DNA from: UBA2357 sp002344625
GTDB taxonomy: Bacteria; Pseudomonadota; Gammaproteobacteria; Burkholderiales; Rhodocyclaceae
Length of the DNA stretch: 64,000 bases
Assembly (NCBI GenBank): GCA_937995335.1
Contig: CALKIH010000060.1
Location: forward strand, 1 to 64,000
Direction: 5' to 3'
Made by a program: the position numbers and the translations under genes. The number at the start of each line of letters is the position of its first letter. Position 1 is the first letter of the stretch. Below the pieces are notes generated by a model, which had not been told where the DNA came from, ran no database searches, and saw nothing but the letters and a program-made list of their open reading frames with translations. Below, piece after piece: positions 1-7,692 of the stretch.

Positions 1-202
1 GACAAAAAGCGGTTGATTGCATGAATCAGGCGACAACTATCTTGACGCGCTCCGACTCGCACGCGGAAGACTTGGCGAAGCGGCTAGCGTGATCGGTAGG
101 GGACAGTTATCGGCCAAGAGGCACCGTTGGACGCAAAGAGAAGCTGTGCTCCAACGTCCCTTGATGCTTGATGAAGCTACTACCTCAAAGACCTATGCAG
201 CT
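1..202. other. Left-edge stretch without a convincing gene
   Basis: No gene can be supported here. A 71-codon open frame on the plus strand (17-232) runs into the convergent minus-strand gene and has neither a ribosome binding site nor a recognisable domain. A short inverted repeat, GTTGGA near 125 and TCCAAC near 152, could form a weak hairpin. Confidence 0.3.
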
Positions 203-1054
203 TCACCGCGTCTGAGCTTTTTGATTTGCTAGGGATTTTTCTAGAATATTAAGAGTTTGCTTTACTTTTAGCTGAGCTTCGTGAATCCATCCACCATCAC
301 GACTCAAATAATTATCAAAATTTCTAAGCAATGCGGTTAGCTCGCAAATATTGCTCAATCCAAGCGCCACTTTATCGGCAGCATTTTTAATCCTTTTGGC
401 GGACAACGTCTCTTTCGGGGGGATTCCCACTTCGGGGAAGTAGTAGTTATTCACAAGCTCAATTGCAGATAAAACCGCCACATCTATCAAATGCTGAGGA
501 TCAGATGCTATACCAATTTTTTGGCGAAATATCGAAGCGATTCGTGGCTGTAGATATTCAATATAAGAAACGTGCTGACTAGATTCATTTTGATGTGGCG
601 GGGCGCTGATTCCGTCATCATATGGAAGAGAGCGAGAGTAAGCCCCCATCACCAAAAACAGGGCCATTAAGCACTCTTCATCTAAAAACAACTGATGCTG
701 ATAAAATAAACTTTCAAATTCTCTGCGGCCATTTGAAGGGGCGGGTTCATATAAACCTTCGTCAGGATCGTAATGGGTCATCCATTCTGTATTAATTTGC
801 GCTATTTTTGCCATTATTGATGCATAGGCTTCTCGCTGATGATCGAAAAACAATGAGGTACGAAGTTGCGCGACCTGGTTGTCGTGCCTAATTCCCTCGA
901 TCTTGGAATTTAATTCAGTCTTGTAGCTTTCCAATTTTTCAGCGTACTCGTGCTGAATGGACTGCCTCAGTCTCTCTGAAATCCATCCTTTGAAAAGCCA
1001 TACTAAGACTGCGCTACTAACCACACCAGATAAGATGCTGAGAAAATATTCCAT
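203..1054 (-). CDS. Membrane-anchored hypothetical protein, AT-rich gene
   Basis: The 283-aa product is not recognised. Residues 1-22 are a hydrophobic segment containing VVSSAVLVWLFKG, which should anchor the protein in the inner membrane. Residues about 28-60 are charged and heptad-like (EYAEKLESYKTELNSKIEG) and probably form a coiled coil. The rest is mixed helical and soluble. The gene is visibly richer in A and T, with more AAA, AAT and ATT codons, than every neighbour, which suggests a separate foreign origin within the accessory region. Single membrane-anchored proteins of this shape are common in islands, but no function can be assigned. Confidence 0.6.
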   Translation of the reverse strand: MEYFLSILSGVVSSAVLVWLFKGWISERLRQSIQHEYAEKLESYKTELNSKIEGIRHDNQVAQLRTSLFFDHQREAYASIMAKIAQINTEWMTHYDPDEGLYEPAPSNGRREFESLFYQHQLFLDEECLMALFLVMGAYSRSLPYDDGISAPPHQNESSQHVSYIEYLQPRIASIFRQKIGIASDPQHLIDVAVLSAIELVNNYYFPEVGIPPKETLSAKRIKNAADKVALGLSNICELTALLRNFDNYLSRDGGWIHEAQLKVKQTLNILEKSLANQKAQTR

Positions 1055-1077
1055 TTTCTTTCCAGATGTCTAACGTG

Positions 1078-1413
1078 TTAAAGGGGGGCGATGCGCCGCA
1101 TCTTCAAACGCAATGCAGCAGCGAGGCGCAGTCGGTGCCATTGGTTACTTAGGTTGCGAGGCAACCAGTAAGGCCGCTGCGCATCATCATCAAAGGCGGC
1201 AATCCAGTGTTTGAGGTCACTTGGCGGTGTTTCCCTCCGCTCCGCCTGTAACGCCTCCCCTAACTGCTGTAGCTCCGTCTGCTTGAACGTGGCCCAAGCG
1301 TCGAAAACGCGGCCTGTATCACCGGCCAAGAGCATCCAGCACGCCCTTTCCTCGCTAGGTAGTGCGTTCCACCAGTCCATGCCAGCGAGTTCGTCAGGTG
1401 TCGGCTTGTCCAT
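1078..1413 (-). CDS. Hypothetical plasmid-type protein
   Basis: This 111-aa soluble protein starts at the ATG at 1413. A GAGG lies 7 bases upstream of that ATG, and the preceding gene stops at 1416, so translation is probably coupled. The N-terminus is rich in tryptophan (DWWNALP, CWMLLA) and the C-terminus is basic. No catalytic motif or membrane segment is seen. It is the third member of a three-gene minus-strand run (2,257 to 1,078). Function unknown. Confidence 0.55.
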   Translation of the reverse strand: MDKPTPDELAGMDWWNALPSEERACWMLLAGDTGRVFDAWATFKQTELQQLGEALQAERRETPPSDLKHWIAAFDDDAQRPYWLPRNLSNQWHRLRLAAALRLKMRRIAPL

Positions 1414-1415
1414 GT

Positions 1416-1988
1416 TCAATCCTCGGCCGATGCTGCTTGATACTCGGCCTGCGCGGCCAGGTAGGACTCAATCTCTTGCAACCGTGCCAAATCGGCTTTG
1501 CGTATCCAGTAAGGCCGCTGAACGGCAATCTGCGCCATCCATCCCGCCGCATTTGGTTGGCCAATATGCTCGCCAATCAGAAGCCATGCACCATCGTTGG
1601 CCGGGCGGTCGAAGGTCACGCATTCGACCGCCTCAAAGGCCAGGCGGCCAAGCTCGCGCCAAGTGTCTGCGCAGTCGATCTGCACGCCCTCAACAGCGAA
1701 TGACAGGCCCAAGGTATCAAGATGCGCGCGGGCCTGTGTTTCGTTCATCCGGTGGTAGCGGATGCGGCGTCCGTAGTCGCGGCGGATTCGGGCAATCTCG
1801 GCATGATCTTTGACCCGCAGCATGCGGCGCTCGGCTCCAAGCCGGGAAAATTCGGCCTCGATCTCGGCCAAGCGCTCGGGTGTCGGGTTCTCGTGGTATC
1901 GCTCGCCGGTGAGGATGGCCCGAAGGTCGGTAATGACCTCGCGGGCGCACTCGAAGGCTATCGCCTCGGTCTGTGTCCATTTCTGCAT
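1416..1988 (-). CDS. Hypothetical protein in plasmid-type operon
   Basis: The start is set at the ATG at 1988, because the strand reads AGGAGG seven bases before it. An in-frame ATG at 2009 overlaps the upstream stop but has no such site. The 190-aa product has a charged helical N-terminal half (ERLAEIEAEFSRLGAERRM, residues about 38-56). No known domain, signal peptide or membrane span is recognised. It lies between two other unknown small genes. The set looks like accessory backbone of a plasmid or integrative element, without an assignable role. Confidence 0.6.
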   Translation of the reverse strand: MQKWTQTEAIAFECAREVITDLRAILTGERYHENPTPERLAEIEAEFSRLGAERRMLRVKDHAEIARIRRDYGRRIRYHRMNETQARAHLDTLGLSFAVEGVQIDCADTWRELGRLAFEAVECVTFDRPANDGAWLLIGEHIGQPNAAGWMAQIAVQRPYWIRKADLARLQEIESYLAAQAEYQAASAED

Positions 1989-2005
1989 GATGTGTCCTCC
2001 TGCGC

Positions 2006-2257
2006 TCATGCCACTGCTCGGGAGCGTTCGTACTCGGCTTTCACGATGGGGCAGTATTCATCCAGCACGCGCTGGATGGCCTCGTCGTCGTGCAGGCGCA
2101 AGCCATACAGTTCGTCGTCAAGCCGCTCGAACTCCGTGTTCCACTGCGCGATTTTGGCCGTGTTCGGCGCTGCTTTCTTTTCCTCATCGTGGATGGCCTC
2201 GGTACGCATGGCCATCATGAACCCGATGGTTTCCTGCGCGATCTCGAAACGGTTCAA
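2006..2257 (-). CDS. Small hypothetical protein
   Basis: An 83-aa acidic, helix-rich protein with the composition of a soluble, possibly coiled-coil, small protein (EFERLDDELYGLRLHDDEA). The first codon is TTG, overlapping the stop of the upstream gene by four bases. The alternative ATG is 13 codons inside at 2218. Overlap on one side and tight spacing on the other support expression as part of a three- or four-gene unit. No function recognised. Confidence 0.5.
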   Translation of the reverse strand: MNRFEIAQETIGFMMAMRTEAIHDEEKKAAPNTAKIAQWNTEFERLDDELYGLRLHDDEAIQRVLDEYCPIVKAEYERSRAVA

Positions 2258-2523
2258 GCGTATTCAGGTGAGGGATGCCAGCGGCTGAAGTCCAGCCGTG
2301 CGACGTGCGCGACTTCAGGCGCATCGACTAGTACGTCTAGCAAGTGCTCAATAGTACGAAAGCGCAGCCGTTCGCCGGTTTCGCTGACGACCTCGTAGCG
2401 TTCGCCTTCAACGTCAAGTGCCAAGGCGTACCCAGCTTGGTTGTCCGCGATCACATGGGACGTTATTGGGGTTGGGGTCTGGTCGCCCAGCGATGAGAGT
2501 TGATGCAGGCTGATTGTCTTCAT
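2254..2523 (-). CDS. Small hypothetical protein, first gene of unit
   Basis: An 89-aa soluble protein starting at an ATG with a good ribosome binding site (AGGGAAG) about eight bases upstream. The sequence alternates short hydrophobic beta-like stretches (GYALALDVEGERYEVV) with charged residues and has no signal peptide. Its stop overlaps the next gene by four bases. It resembles the many small unknown proteins of conjugative plasmids and islands. No domain can be named. Confidence 0.55.
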   Translation of the reverse strand: MKTISLHQLSSLGDQTPTPITSHVIADNQAGYALALDVEGERYEVVSETGERLRFRTIEHLLDVLVDAPEVAHVARLDFSRWHPSPEYA

Positions 2524-2556
2524 GGTCTTCCCTGTCTAACTTACGTGCCGCGTGGA

Positions 2557-3141
2557 TCACAAGTCTTTGTCTGCTACGGCGTCAAGGCCGTTGCTGGTCT
2601 TCTTGACGATGGTCTTGCGCTCTGCCTTCTGTGCGCCGTTGATCCAAAGGGATAGCTTGGGCATGGCCTGGATGACGCTCGGAGCCGTCGCCCAAGGGGC
2701 GATGTTTTCAAGCCGGTACGTATATGACACGGCAAAGCTCTGGTCTGGCCGCACGTCCCAGCGAGTCACCTTCTCTACGCGCATTTCTGCGAAGCAGATG
2801 AAACCGTGCTTGACCTTCTGCACTGTCAGCCCGATAGACTGGCCTTCGCGCTCTGTGTAGAACTTCTGTCCTTGGTCGGTGACTTCGTAGCGCCTACCCT
2901 TGCCATCTGCCGCCGACGTAAACAGTCCTGCGCCCTCAAGGGCCGACAGGGCACGGCCAATGCCGTGCTCCTGCTCCATCTGATTCAGTGTGACCGGGAA
3001 ACCTTTGTTGAGCGGTACGCACACGCGCCCGGCTTTCTCGAATCCTTGATTCAGTGCTGCTTTGAAGTCTGATTCTGTCGGCTGTTTTTCACCGCACGCC
3101 GCAAGAGCAAGACCTATGGCCAAAATTGCCAATCTCCGCAT
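2557..3141 (-). CDS. Predicted lipoprotein of unknown function
   Basis: The 194-aa product begins with a short signal peptide and the lipobox LAAC, with the lipidated cysteine at residue 16, so it should be lipid-anchored in the envelope. The mature part is soluble and carries two further cysteines. The start has a GAGGA site about nine bases upstream. It follows another minus-strand gene by three bases and probably shares its transcript. Plasmids often carry small lipoproteins for entry exclusion or mating-pair functions, but nothing in the sequence proves such a role here. Confidence 0.65.
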   Translation of the reverse strand: MRRLAILAIGLALAACGEKQPTESDFKAALNQGFEKAGRVCVPLNKGFPVTLNQMEQEHGIGRALSALEGAGLFTSAADGKGRRYEVTDQGQKFYTEREGQSIGLTVQKVKHGFICFAEMRVEKVTRWDVRPDQSFAVSYTYRLENIAPWATAPSVIQAMPKLSLWINGAQKAERKTIVKKTSNGLDAVADKDL

Positions 3142-3144
3142 TTT

Positions 3145-3420
3145 TCATTCCTCACTATGCTTTTTGACGGAAGGCATTTCCGGCTCCCAATCGGTCATAT
3201 CAACGGTTACGGAGGTGATACCTATTGAACGCAGATAGCGCATGCATGTATTCCAAGACTTGAAAGCTCTGACTTCCCCACGGTCGGTATAGAGCTTTCC
3301 GGGCTTCTGCCTGCGTAACTTGGCCGTCACTGTGAAGCCATCTGCTGTCGCGTGGATATCGGTCTGCTCGATGGACTGTGTTGCGGCGGCTTGGGCCAGG
3401 CTTTTCTGCGTCAGCTTCAT
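3145..3420 (-). CDS. Small basic hypothetical protein
   Basis: The ATG at 3420 is preferred over an in-frame TTG at 3453, giving a protein of about 91 aa. It has a basic centre (AKLRRQKPGKLYTDRGEVRAF) and a beta-like C-terminal segment (GITSVTVDMTDWEP). No named family is recognised. An imperfect palindrome at 3463-3478, related to two perfect copies elsewhere in the conjugation region, lies just upstream and could be its operator. Confidence 0.5.
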   Translation of the reverse strand: MKLTQKSLAQAAATQSIEQTDIHATADGFTVTAKLRRQKPGKLYTDRGEVRAFKSWNTCMRYLRSIGITSVTVDMTDWEPEMPSVKKHSEE

Positions 3421-3462
3421 TGTGCGTAATCCAAGAGATAAAAGCAACCGCAATTTATGTTA

Positions 3463-3478
3463 TTTTGCGGATGCAAAT
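3463..3478. promoter_or_regulatory. Degenerate copy of the TTTCGCG/CGCGAAA palindrome
   Basis: TTTTGCGGATGCAAAT matches 12 of 16 positions of the perfect palindrome at 4273-4288. It sits about 43 bases upstream of the start of the 3,145-3,420 gene, in an AT-rich promoter-like stretch. An operator role is inferred. Confidence 0.35.
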
Positions 3479-3563
3479 TATACGTTATTGCCGTATTTTC
3501 GAGAAATTTTTCCCGATCAACCCTGCTTAGGTCATGTGCATGGCCTATCAGTACCTTCAATTT

Positions 3564-4100
3564 TCAATCAGTGCCATCGCCGACTACCCAAGATTTTTGG
3601 CTTGCCTGCACCAAGGCGCGCACGGCGGCTCGTTGCTCGGCGATGGTGTTGCGCAGTTGAGCCAGGTGCTCAATCTTGATGCGCTCTGCTTCGTGGAACG
3701 CCTCGTTCAAGATCCGTGCGATCTGGTTGATGTTGCGGCCGACCGCTGCAAGCTCGCGGTTCGCCGCGTGCAGCCCCGCCAGCTCGTCATCTGTCATGAC
3801 GGGTTGGCGGGTGAGGTTCGATTGCACCAAGGCTGCAACCCAGCGGCTTGGTGCCATGCCTTTGACCTTGCCTCGGGCGGTGGCCGCTTCCATCAGGAAG
3901 CGCGGCATCCGCACGGTCATGCGCGTGGTGTCGGCCCTCTCCACATCCGGTTCTATGGGCTGGTCGGCGTCGCCATCCTCGCCGGTGACGGCCAGGATGA
4001 CGGCTCGAAGAAGCTCGGATTCGGACAGCCCCCGCGCCTTCGCCATGCTGCGAAAGCGCGTTTTGGTTCCTGGTTCGACAAGCGTTTTCAATACAGGCAT
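3564..4100 (-). CDS. MobC-like relaxosome accessory protein
   Basis: The 178-aa protein has a basic N-terminal segment (residues 1-40) of ribbon-helix-helix character with LSESELLRA. The C-terminal half contains AAVGRNINQIARILNEA (about residues 120-136), the hallmark of bacterial mobilisation proteins of the MobC/TraJ type. Such proteins bind next to the nick site in oriT and help the relaxase. No relaxase gene is adjacent. The 427-bp non-coding stretch beyond its start could hold an oriT, which is an inference. No clear ribosome binding site is seen: the 5' side is pyrimidine-rich. Confidence 0.75.
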   Translation of the reverse strand: MPVLKTLVEPGTKTRFRSMAKARGLSESELLRAVILAVTGEDGDADQPIEPDVERADTTRMTVRMPRFLMEAATARGKVKGMAPSRWVAALVQSNLTRQPVMTDDELAGLHAANRELAAVGRNINQIARILNEAFHEAERIKIEHLAQLRNTIAEQRAAVRALVQASQKSWVVGDGTD

Positions 4101-4527
4101 AGAGGGAGGGGAGGGGTAGGTCTGGACAAGTTCGCGGAATTTGTACCAGATAGCGGCTTGAAAGCCTATCCTGCCCTAGATTTCACCCCCTCCCTTTCCA
4201 TATGCCTTTACGGGACAAAAGCGGGACAGAGCAAATACAACATCCGTACATCTGCAAGACACTTCTAATACATTTCGCGGACGCGAAAATTAATGACGGG
4301 ACATGGTCGGTACGCTTTTGGGACGGTTGCAGTACAAAAATATCCAAATGACGGCAAATCAGAAAGATTTTCCGCAGCTTCCTGTCGCCGTGTTCTTGAA
4401 AAATAAGCTCGCGATGGCTCTGAATAAAGTGCCGCAAAATATATAAAAATGCCCTATAGTTGCACGTGTATTTATATGCATTTGTCAAGTATTTTTGCTT
4501 GTCAAAATTGACCGAGAGGGCATTATC
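4101..4527. other. AT-rich intergenic region, possible oriT and divergent promoters
   Basis: This gap separates the minus-strand mobC-like gene from the plus-strand VirB operon. It is much richer in A and T than its surroundings. It contains a perfect palindrome (4273-4288), two GGGAC-type repeats near 4213-4226 and the pair TGCCCTAT / AGGGCATTAT at about 4448 and 4516. A 101-codon open frame on the minus strand (4183-4488) lacks coding character and is not called. An origin of transfer and divergent promoters are plausible from position only. Confidence 0.4.
4273..4288. promoter_or_regulatory. Perfect 7-2-7 palindrome, probable operator
   Basis: TTTCGCGGACGCGAAA has 7-bp arms and a 2-bp centre. 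The same site in reverse orientation lies at 6625-6640, so the two copies bracket the VirB6/VirB5 operon. A plasmid-type repressor binding site is the likeliest reading, but no matching regulator is identified. Confidence 0.5.
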
Positions 4528-4842
4528 ATGATTCTGGAAATTTCAGCACTTGTCGGGGCGACCGCAGCGGCCGCGGGTATGACCTGGCGGCTTGTGGGAG
4601 TCGCAAGGCGTGATGGCGCGTCATCCCTTTTCACCACACGCGCAAATGAAACGCTGCTGCATGTCTGCTTGTTGTTCAGTTGGGCGATGCTCATGCGGGA
4701 AGGCGCAAGCGTCTTGCTGCACTCGCGCCCCGACGAAATGATGGCGGGCTATGGGGCGCTGTTTGGTGGGCTATTCGCAATGTGCTTGTTCAAGACCAAG
4801 CCCAGCCTGGCCCCGACCGTGACGAGGGGTGATCATGGCTGA
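4528..4842 (+). CDS. Small membrane protein of the conjugation operon
   Basis: The start is the ATG at 4528, with GAGAGGG seven bases upstream. The product has 104 aa with three hydrophobic stretches (about residues 1-22, 41-60 and 72-88), so it is an inner-membrane protein. The stop overlaps the start of the VirB6-like gene by eight bases, which indicates translational coupling. By position it should belong to the transfer apparatus. The family is not recognised, and calling it VirB2 or VirB3 would be a guess, because no pilin-type signal is seen. Confidence 0.65.
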   Translation: MILEISALVGATAAAAGMTWRLVGVARRDGASSLFTTRANETLLHVCLLFSWAMLMREGASVLLHSRPDEMMAGYGALFGGLFAMCLFKTKPSLAPTVTRGDHG

Positions 4843-5893
4843 CTTTCACTTCTACACGGACACGTTCAACCGCGTATCCGCAAGTCTGGATACCTATGTC
4901 AGCGATTTGTCGTCAGCGATCGTGGGCGGCTTTTCCGGAGCGGCCATAACTCTTGTCACGATCTACGTGATGCTGTGGGGATGGTCGATGATGCGGGGCG
5001 TTATCACTGAGCCGACTACGGATGGCGTAAGCAGAATTGTCCGCTTGGCAATCATCGTTGGCCTGGCTACGAATGTCGGTCTGTATAACGGCTACATCTC
5101 TGATTTTTTGTGGAGCACACCGGATGCACTTGCGGGCCTGGTTGCCAGCGGCTACAGCGACAGCACGACGAACGCGAATTTCCTGGATACGTTGTTCGGC
5201 AAAATCTATGACCTTGGCCAAGCCTATTACGACAAAGGATATGCCTCCCCAGGCTGGTTACCGGATTACGGAATGATTATTGCCGCTTGGCTGGTTTGGT
5301 TTGTCGGCATTGTAGCAACAGGCTATGCCGCCTTTTTGTTGGTGCTATCCAAGATCGTATTGGCCGTGGCGCTTGGCGTCGGACCGATCTTCATCCTGTG
5401 CCTGATATTCGAGCCATCCAAGCGGCTGTTCGATGCCTGGCTTGGCCAGGTGCTGAACTACGTCTTCTTGGTCATGCTGACCGCTGCCGGGATCAAACTG
5501 CTATTCACGATCATCAGCTTGTACCTTGATGCGGTTTTTGGCGCACACGCTGCAACGGGCGGCGCTGATCCCAGCTATAGCCAGATATTTCCGATGATTG
5601 CTCTCTGCGCCATTGGTGGCCTGGCTCTCGTGCAAATGCCTTCCGTAGCGTCAGCCTTGGGCGGCGGCGTTGCGGTGTCCTCGTTGGGCGCGGTTCGCTG
5701 GACATATGCGAAGGCAACAGGCGGTGCTTCTGGTGCGCTGTCGGCAGCACGTCCGACCAACATGCGGCGGGCGATGAACAAAGCGCGTTCGGATGTTCGC
5801 ATTGCGAAGAATGCCGCTACCGCAGTCGCAGGCGCACCGATGGCGGTCTATCGAAAGATCACGGGCGGCAATCGAATTCGCCGCGCTGCCTGA
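4835..5893 (+). CDS. virB6: Type IV secretion system membrane protein VirB6/TrbL
   Basis: The ATG at 4835 is preferred to the GTG at 4829 because GAGGGG precedes it. The 352-aa polytopic protein has hydrophobic segments near residues 30-50, 70-88, 150-185 (two spans containing AAWLVWFVGIVATGYAAFLL), 195-215 and 250-275. It ends in a basic cytoplasmic tail (MRRAMNKARSDVRIAKNA). This layout and the LSKIVLAVALGVGPIF signature are those of the VirB6/TrbL channel subunit of conjugation machines, which passes DNA across the inner membrane. A signal-peptide-bearing VirB5-like gene follows 36 bases downstream. Confidence 0.85.
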   Translation: MADFHFYTDTFNRVSASLDTYVSDLSSAIVGGFSGAAITLVTIYVMLWGWSMMRGVITEPTTDGVSRIVRLAIIVGLATNVGLYNGYISDFLWSTPDALAGLVASGYSDSTTNANFLDTLFGKIYDLGQAYYDKGYASPGWLPDYGMIIAAWLVWFVGIVATGYAAFLLVLSKIVLAVALGVGPIFILCLIFEPSKRLFDAWLGQVLNYVFLVMLTAAGIKLLFTIISLYLDAVFGAHAATGGADPSYSQIFPMIALCAIGGLALVQMPSVASALGGGVAVSSLGAVRWTYAKATGGASGALSAARPTNMRRAMNKARSDVRIAKNAATAVAGAPMAVYRKITGGNRIRRAA

Positions 5894-5929
5894 CGCCTAT
5901 TCTTTACTTCACTACATGGAGCATTCAGC

Positions 5930-6607
5930 ATGAAAGCATTGAAGAAGTTCTTCGGGGCCGTTGCCCTGGCGCTCGGCCTCGCGGGCGGGAGTCCGGCGCA
6001 TGCCGGTATTCCCGTCATCGACGGGGCCAACCTGGCTCAAGCCATCCAGCAAGTGGTGGCCTGGGCAGAGCAGTATCAGCAGATGGTCGAGCAGATTCAG
6101 GAGATGCAGAAGGCATACAACAACCTGAGCGGCATCCGAAACATGGGCGATCTGGTGAATAACCCGCTCGCCCGGCAGTACCTGCCCGATGAGTACCAAG
6201 AAATCCTGAGCAATGGCGTGGGCCAGTGGGAGGCGATACGCAACGCGGCCAAGAAGTTCGATATGGCGGCCAGCAGCCTGAGTGCAAGCAGCGATGCTGC
6301 CAAAGCGTTTGAGCAGGTCGCCAAGCAGGCGGCCATCAACCGGGCCGGTGCGGAAGAAGCCTACAAGACCGCCAGCCAGCGGTTCAACGACATTCAGGTG
6401 TTGTTGGACAAGGTGAATGCAGCACCGGACGCCAAGGACATTGCCGACCTGCAAGGCCGCATCCAGGCTGAGCAGGTGATGATGCAGAACGAGGCGAACA
6501 AGCTGCAAATGCTGGCTCAACTGGCCTCGGCGCAGAAGGACTTGCAGAATCAGCAAGCACGAGAAATCGGCATGAAGGCGCTGCGAGGCAGTCCGCCCCG
6601 CTTCTGA
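5930..6607 (+). CDS. virB5: Type IV secretion VirB5/TrbJ family protein
   Basis: The 225-aa product starts with a clear Sec signal peptide that should be cut after PAHA (residue 25). The mature protein is almost entirely helical and polar, with long coiled-coil stretches (AWAEQYQQMVEQIQEMQKAY). That is typical of VirB5/TrbJ, the minor pilus-tip component that acts in recipient contact. A GGAG site precedes the ATG. It is the last gene before a strong terminator at 6649-6674. VirB4, VirB8-VirB11 and a coupling protein are not in this window. Confidence 0.8.
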   Translation: MKALKKFFGAVALALGLAGGSPAHAGIPVIDGANLAQAIQQVVAWAEQYQQMVEQIQEMQKAYNNLSGIRNMGDLVNNPLARQYLPDEYQEILSNGVGQWEAIRNAAKKFDMAASSLSASSDAAKAFEQVAKQAAINRAGAEEAYKTASQRFNDIQVLLDKVNAAPDAKDIADLQGRIQAEQVMMQNEANKLQMLAQLASAQKDLQNQQAREIGMKALRGSPPRF

Positions 6608-6624
6608 GAACGCACGACCGTCAT

Positions 6625-6640
6625 TTTCGCGTCCGCGAAA
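6625..6640. promoter_or_regulatory. Second copy of the TTTCGCG/CGCGAAA palindrome
   Basis: TTTCGCGTCCGCGAAA is the exact reverse complement of the 4273-4288 site. It lies 17 bases after the virB5-like stop and just before the terminator hairpin. Its position downstream rather than upstream is unusual for an operator and could mean a partition or binding role. Confidence 0.45.
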
Positions 6641-6648
6641 ATTTCCTT

Positions 6649-6674
6649 GCCCGCCACGTCGGCGGGCTTTTTTT
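6649..6674 (+). terminator. Rho-independent terminator of the VirB operon
   Basis: GCCCGCC and GGCGGGC form a perfect 7-bp stem with a 5-base loop, followed by a run of seven T residues. It ends the plus-strand unit 4528-6607. Confidence 0.85.
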
Positions 6675-6805
6675 CGCCTGCTCGATGAGCCTGCGCCGCA
6701 CCCCTGCTGTGCTGCCTTTTCGTGGCGTAGCGTAATTACGTAATACGTTACTTTACGAATCTGCCGTTCCAGCGAGCGCGGTGGGGTGCCAGGGGAGGAT
6801 TGAGG

Positions 6806-6892
6806 GTCAAGGGTCGGAATCCCGGCATGGCGCGGCCCGCAGCGAAGCGAGGACACGGGCCGGGATGGAGAGGGCGAAGCCCGGCCCTTGAC
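6806..6892. repeat. Left arm of long imperfect inverted repeat
   Basis: The arm starts with GTCAAGGG and ends with CCCTTGAC. Its core at 6829-6861 is a perfect 33-bp reverse complement of 7179-7211. The outer parts of the two arms (6806-6892 and 7159-7241) share the same bounding motifs, so the pair forms a long imperfect inverted repeat about 435 bp across. Confidence 0.75.
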
Positions 6893-6927
6893 GCTCAAGC
6901 CGTGGGGCGCAGCCCCGCCACGCTCCC

Positions 6928-6979
6928 GGCAGTGCCGGGGGAAGGAAAGCCGAAGGCGCATACATCCCCCGGCACTGCC
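6928..6979. repeat. 15-bp perfect hairpin inside the inverted-repeat block
   Basis: GGCAGTGCCGGGGGA (6928-6942) and TCCCCCGGCACTGCC (6965-6979) are exact reverse complements separated by 22 bases. The left arm is itself partly palindromic (CGGCAGTGCCG). No T run follows, so it is not a simple terminator. Confidence 0.7.
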
Positions 6980-7158
6980 CAGCGGCGAGCGGCGGTTTTC
7001 TTGCCTTCCTGGCCCGCTGTGCGGGCTATGTCGCTGCCTTCACTTGGGGCGCTGCCCCAAGCCCCGCACTCGCCGCCGTGAGGCTCGGGGGGCAGGGGTG
7101 GCGGGCTACGCCCTTCGTCCCTGCCCCCACTGCGCCAGGCTATTGCCGCTCCTGTCAC

Positions 7159-7241
7159 GTCAAGGGTTCGCCCCGCCTGGCCCGTGTCCTCGCTTCGCTG
7201 CGGGCCGCGCCAGCCAGCCGGGGCCGCTGCGCGCCCTTGAC
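7159..7241. repeat. Right arm of long imperfect inverted repeat
   Basis: This is the partner of 6806-6892. The 33-bp core at 7179-7211 is a perfect inverted copy of 6829-6861, and GTCAAGGG and CCCTTGAC again bound the arm. Confidence 0.75.
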
Positions 7242-7692
7242 ATGCCATCCGCTCAAGCGGCCTAGGTCATCTGTCACGCTGATCTTGCGAGAACGCGCTA
7301 CAACGCGGCTTGGTGCTGTTGGCGGCCCTTGGCCTTCCCCGTGCCCTGAAAACGTCTTGGCGGGCCGCTACGGCAGTCCTGGCCGGGTTGTCGACACGAG
7401 ACGGGAGCTTGAAGCCCCTCCCGCCTTCTTGATGGCTGCGCCGAAGGCGCGGGAGAGGGGAGCCGCCGCCGGAGGCGGTGGGGAGAGGGCTTGCCCTCTC
7501 ACAGGGGGGTCGAGTTCGAGCCGCGAAGCGGCTGACAGGGGGGCGGACGCCCCCGCGAACTGGGATGATTGGTGATGGTGGTGGACAGCGCCGCCACCAA
7601 ATAGACGCGTATTGTAGCAAATGGCAATGGGGCGGGCGTGGGCGGGGTTGCAAGGGGTCAGGCTACCGACGACGCCGTGTGGGTGAAGGCGT

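Larger units (their letters stand above)
6675..7692. other. 1-kb non-coding GC-rich region with nested inverted repeats
   Basis: No gene is supported: the open frames on both strands lack ribosome binding sites and recognisable domains and are rich in proline and arginine, as expected of random GC-rich sequence. The region is instead dense in symmetrical sequence: a 33-bp perfect inverted repeat, a 15-bp hairpin and several short GC-rich dyads (for example around 7070-7120 and 7450-7560). Such blocks occur around transfer or replication origins and at recombination junctions of plasmids. Which of these applies cannot be decided from sequence alone. Confidence 0.5.

Noticed and set aside
4183..4488. 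101-codon minus-strand frame in the AT-rich intergenic gap
   Set aside because: Many cysteines and isoleucines, no ribosome binding site, and it overlaps the palindrome and promoter-like region; more likely non-coding.
6888..7575. Overlapping plus-strand open frames of 93-165 codons
   Set aside because: They are rich in proline and arginine, lack ribosome binding sites and coincide with inverted repeats; treated as non-coding.
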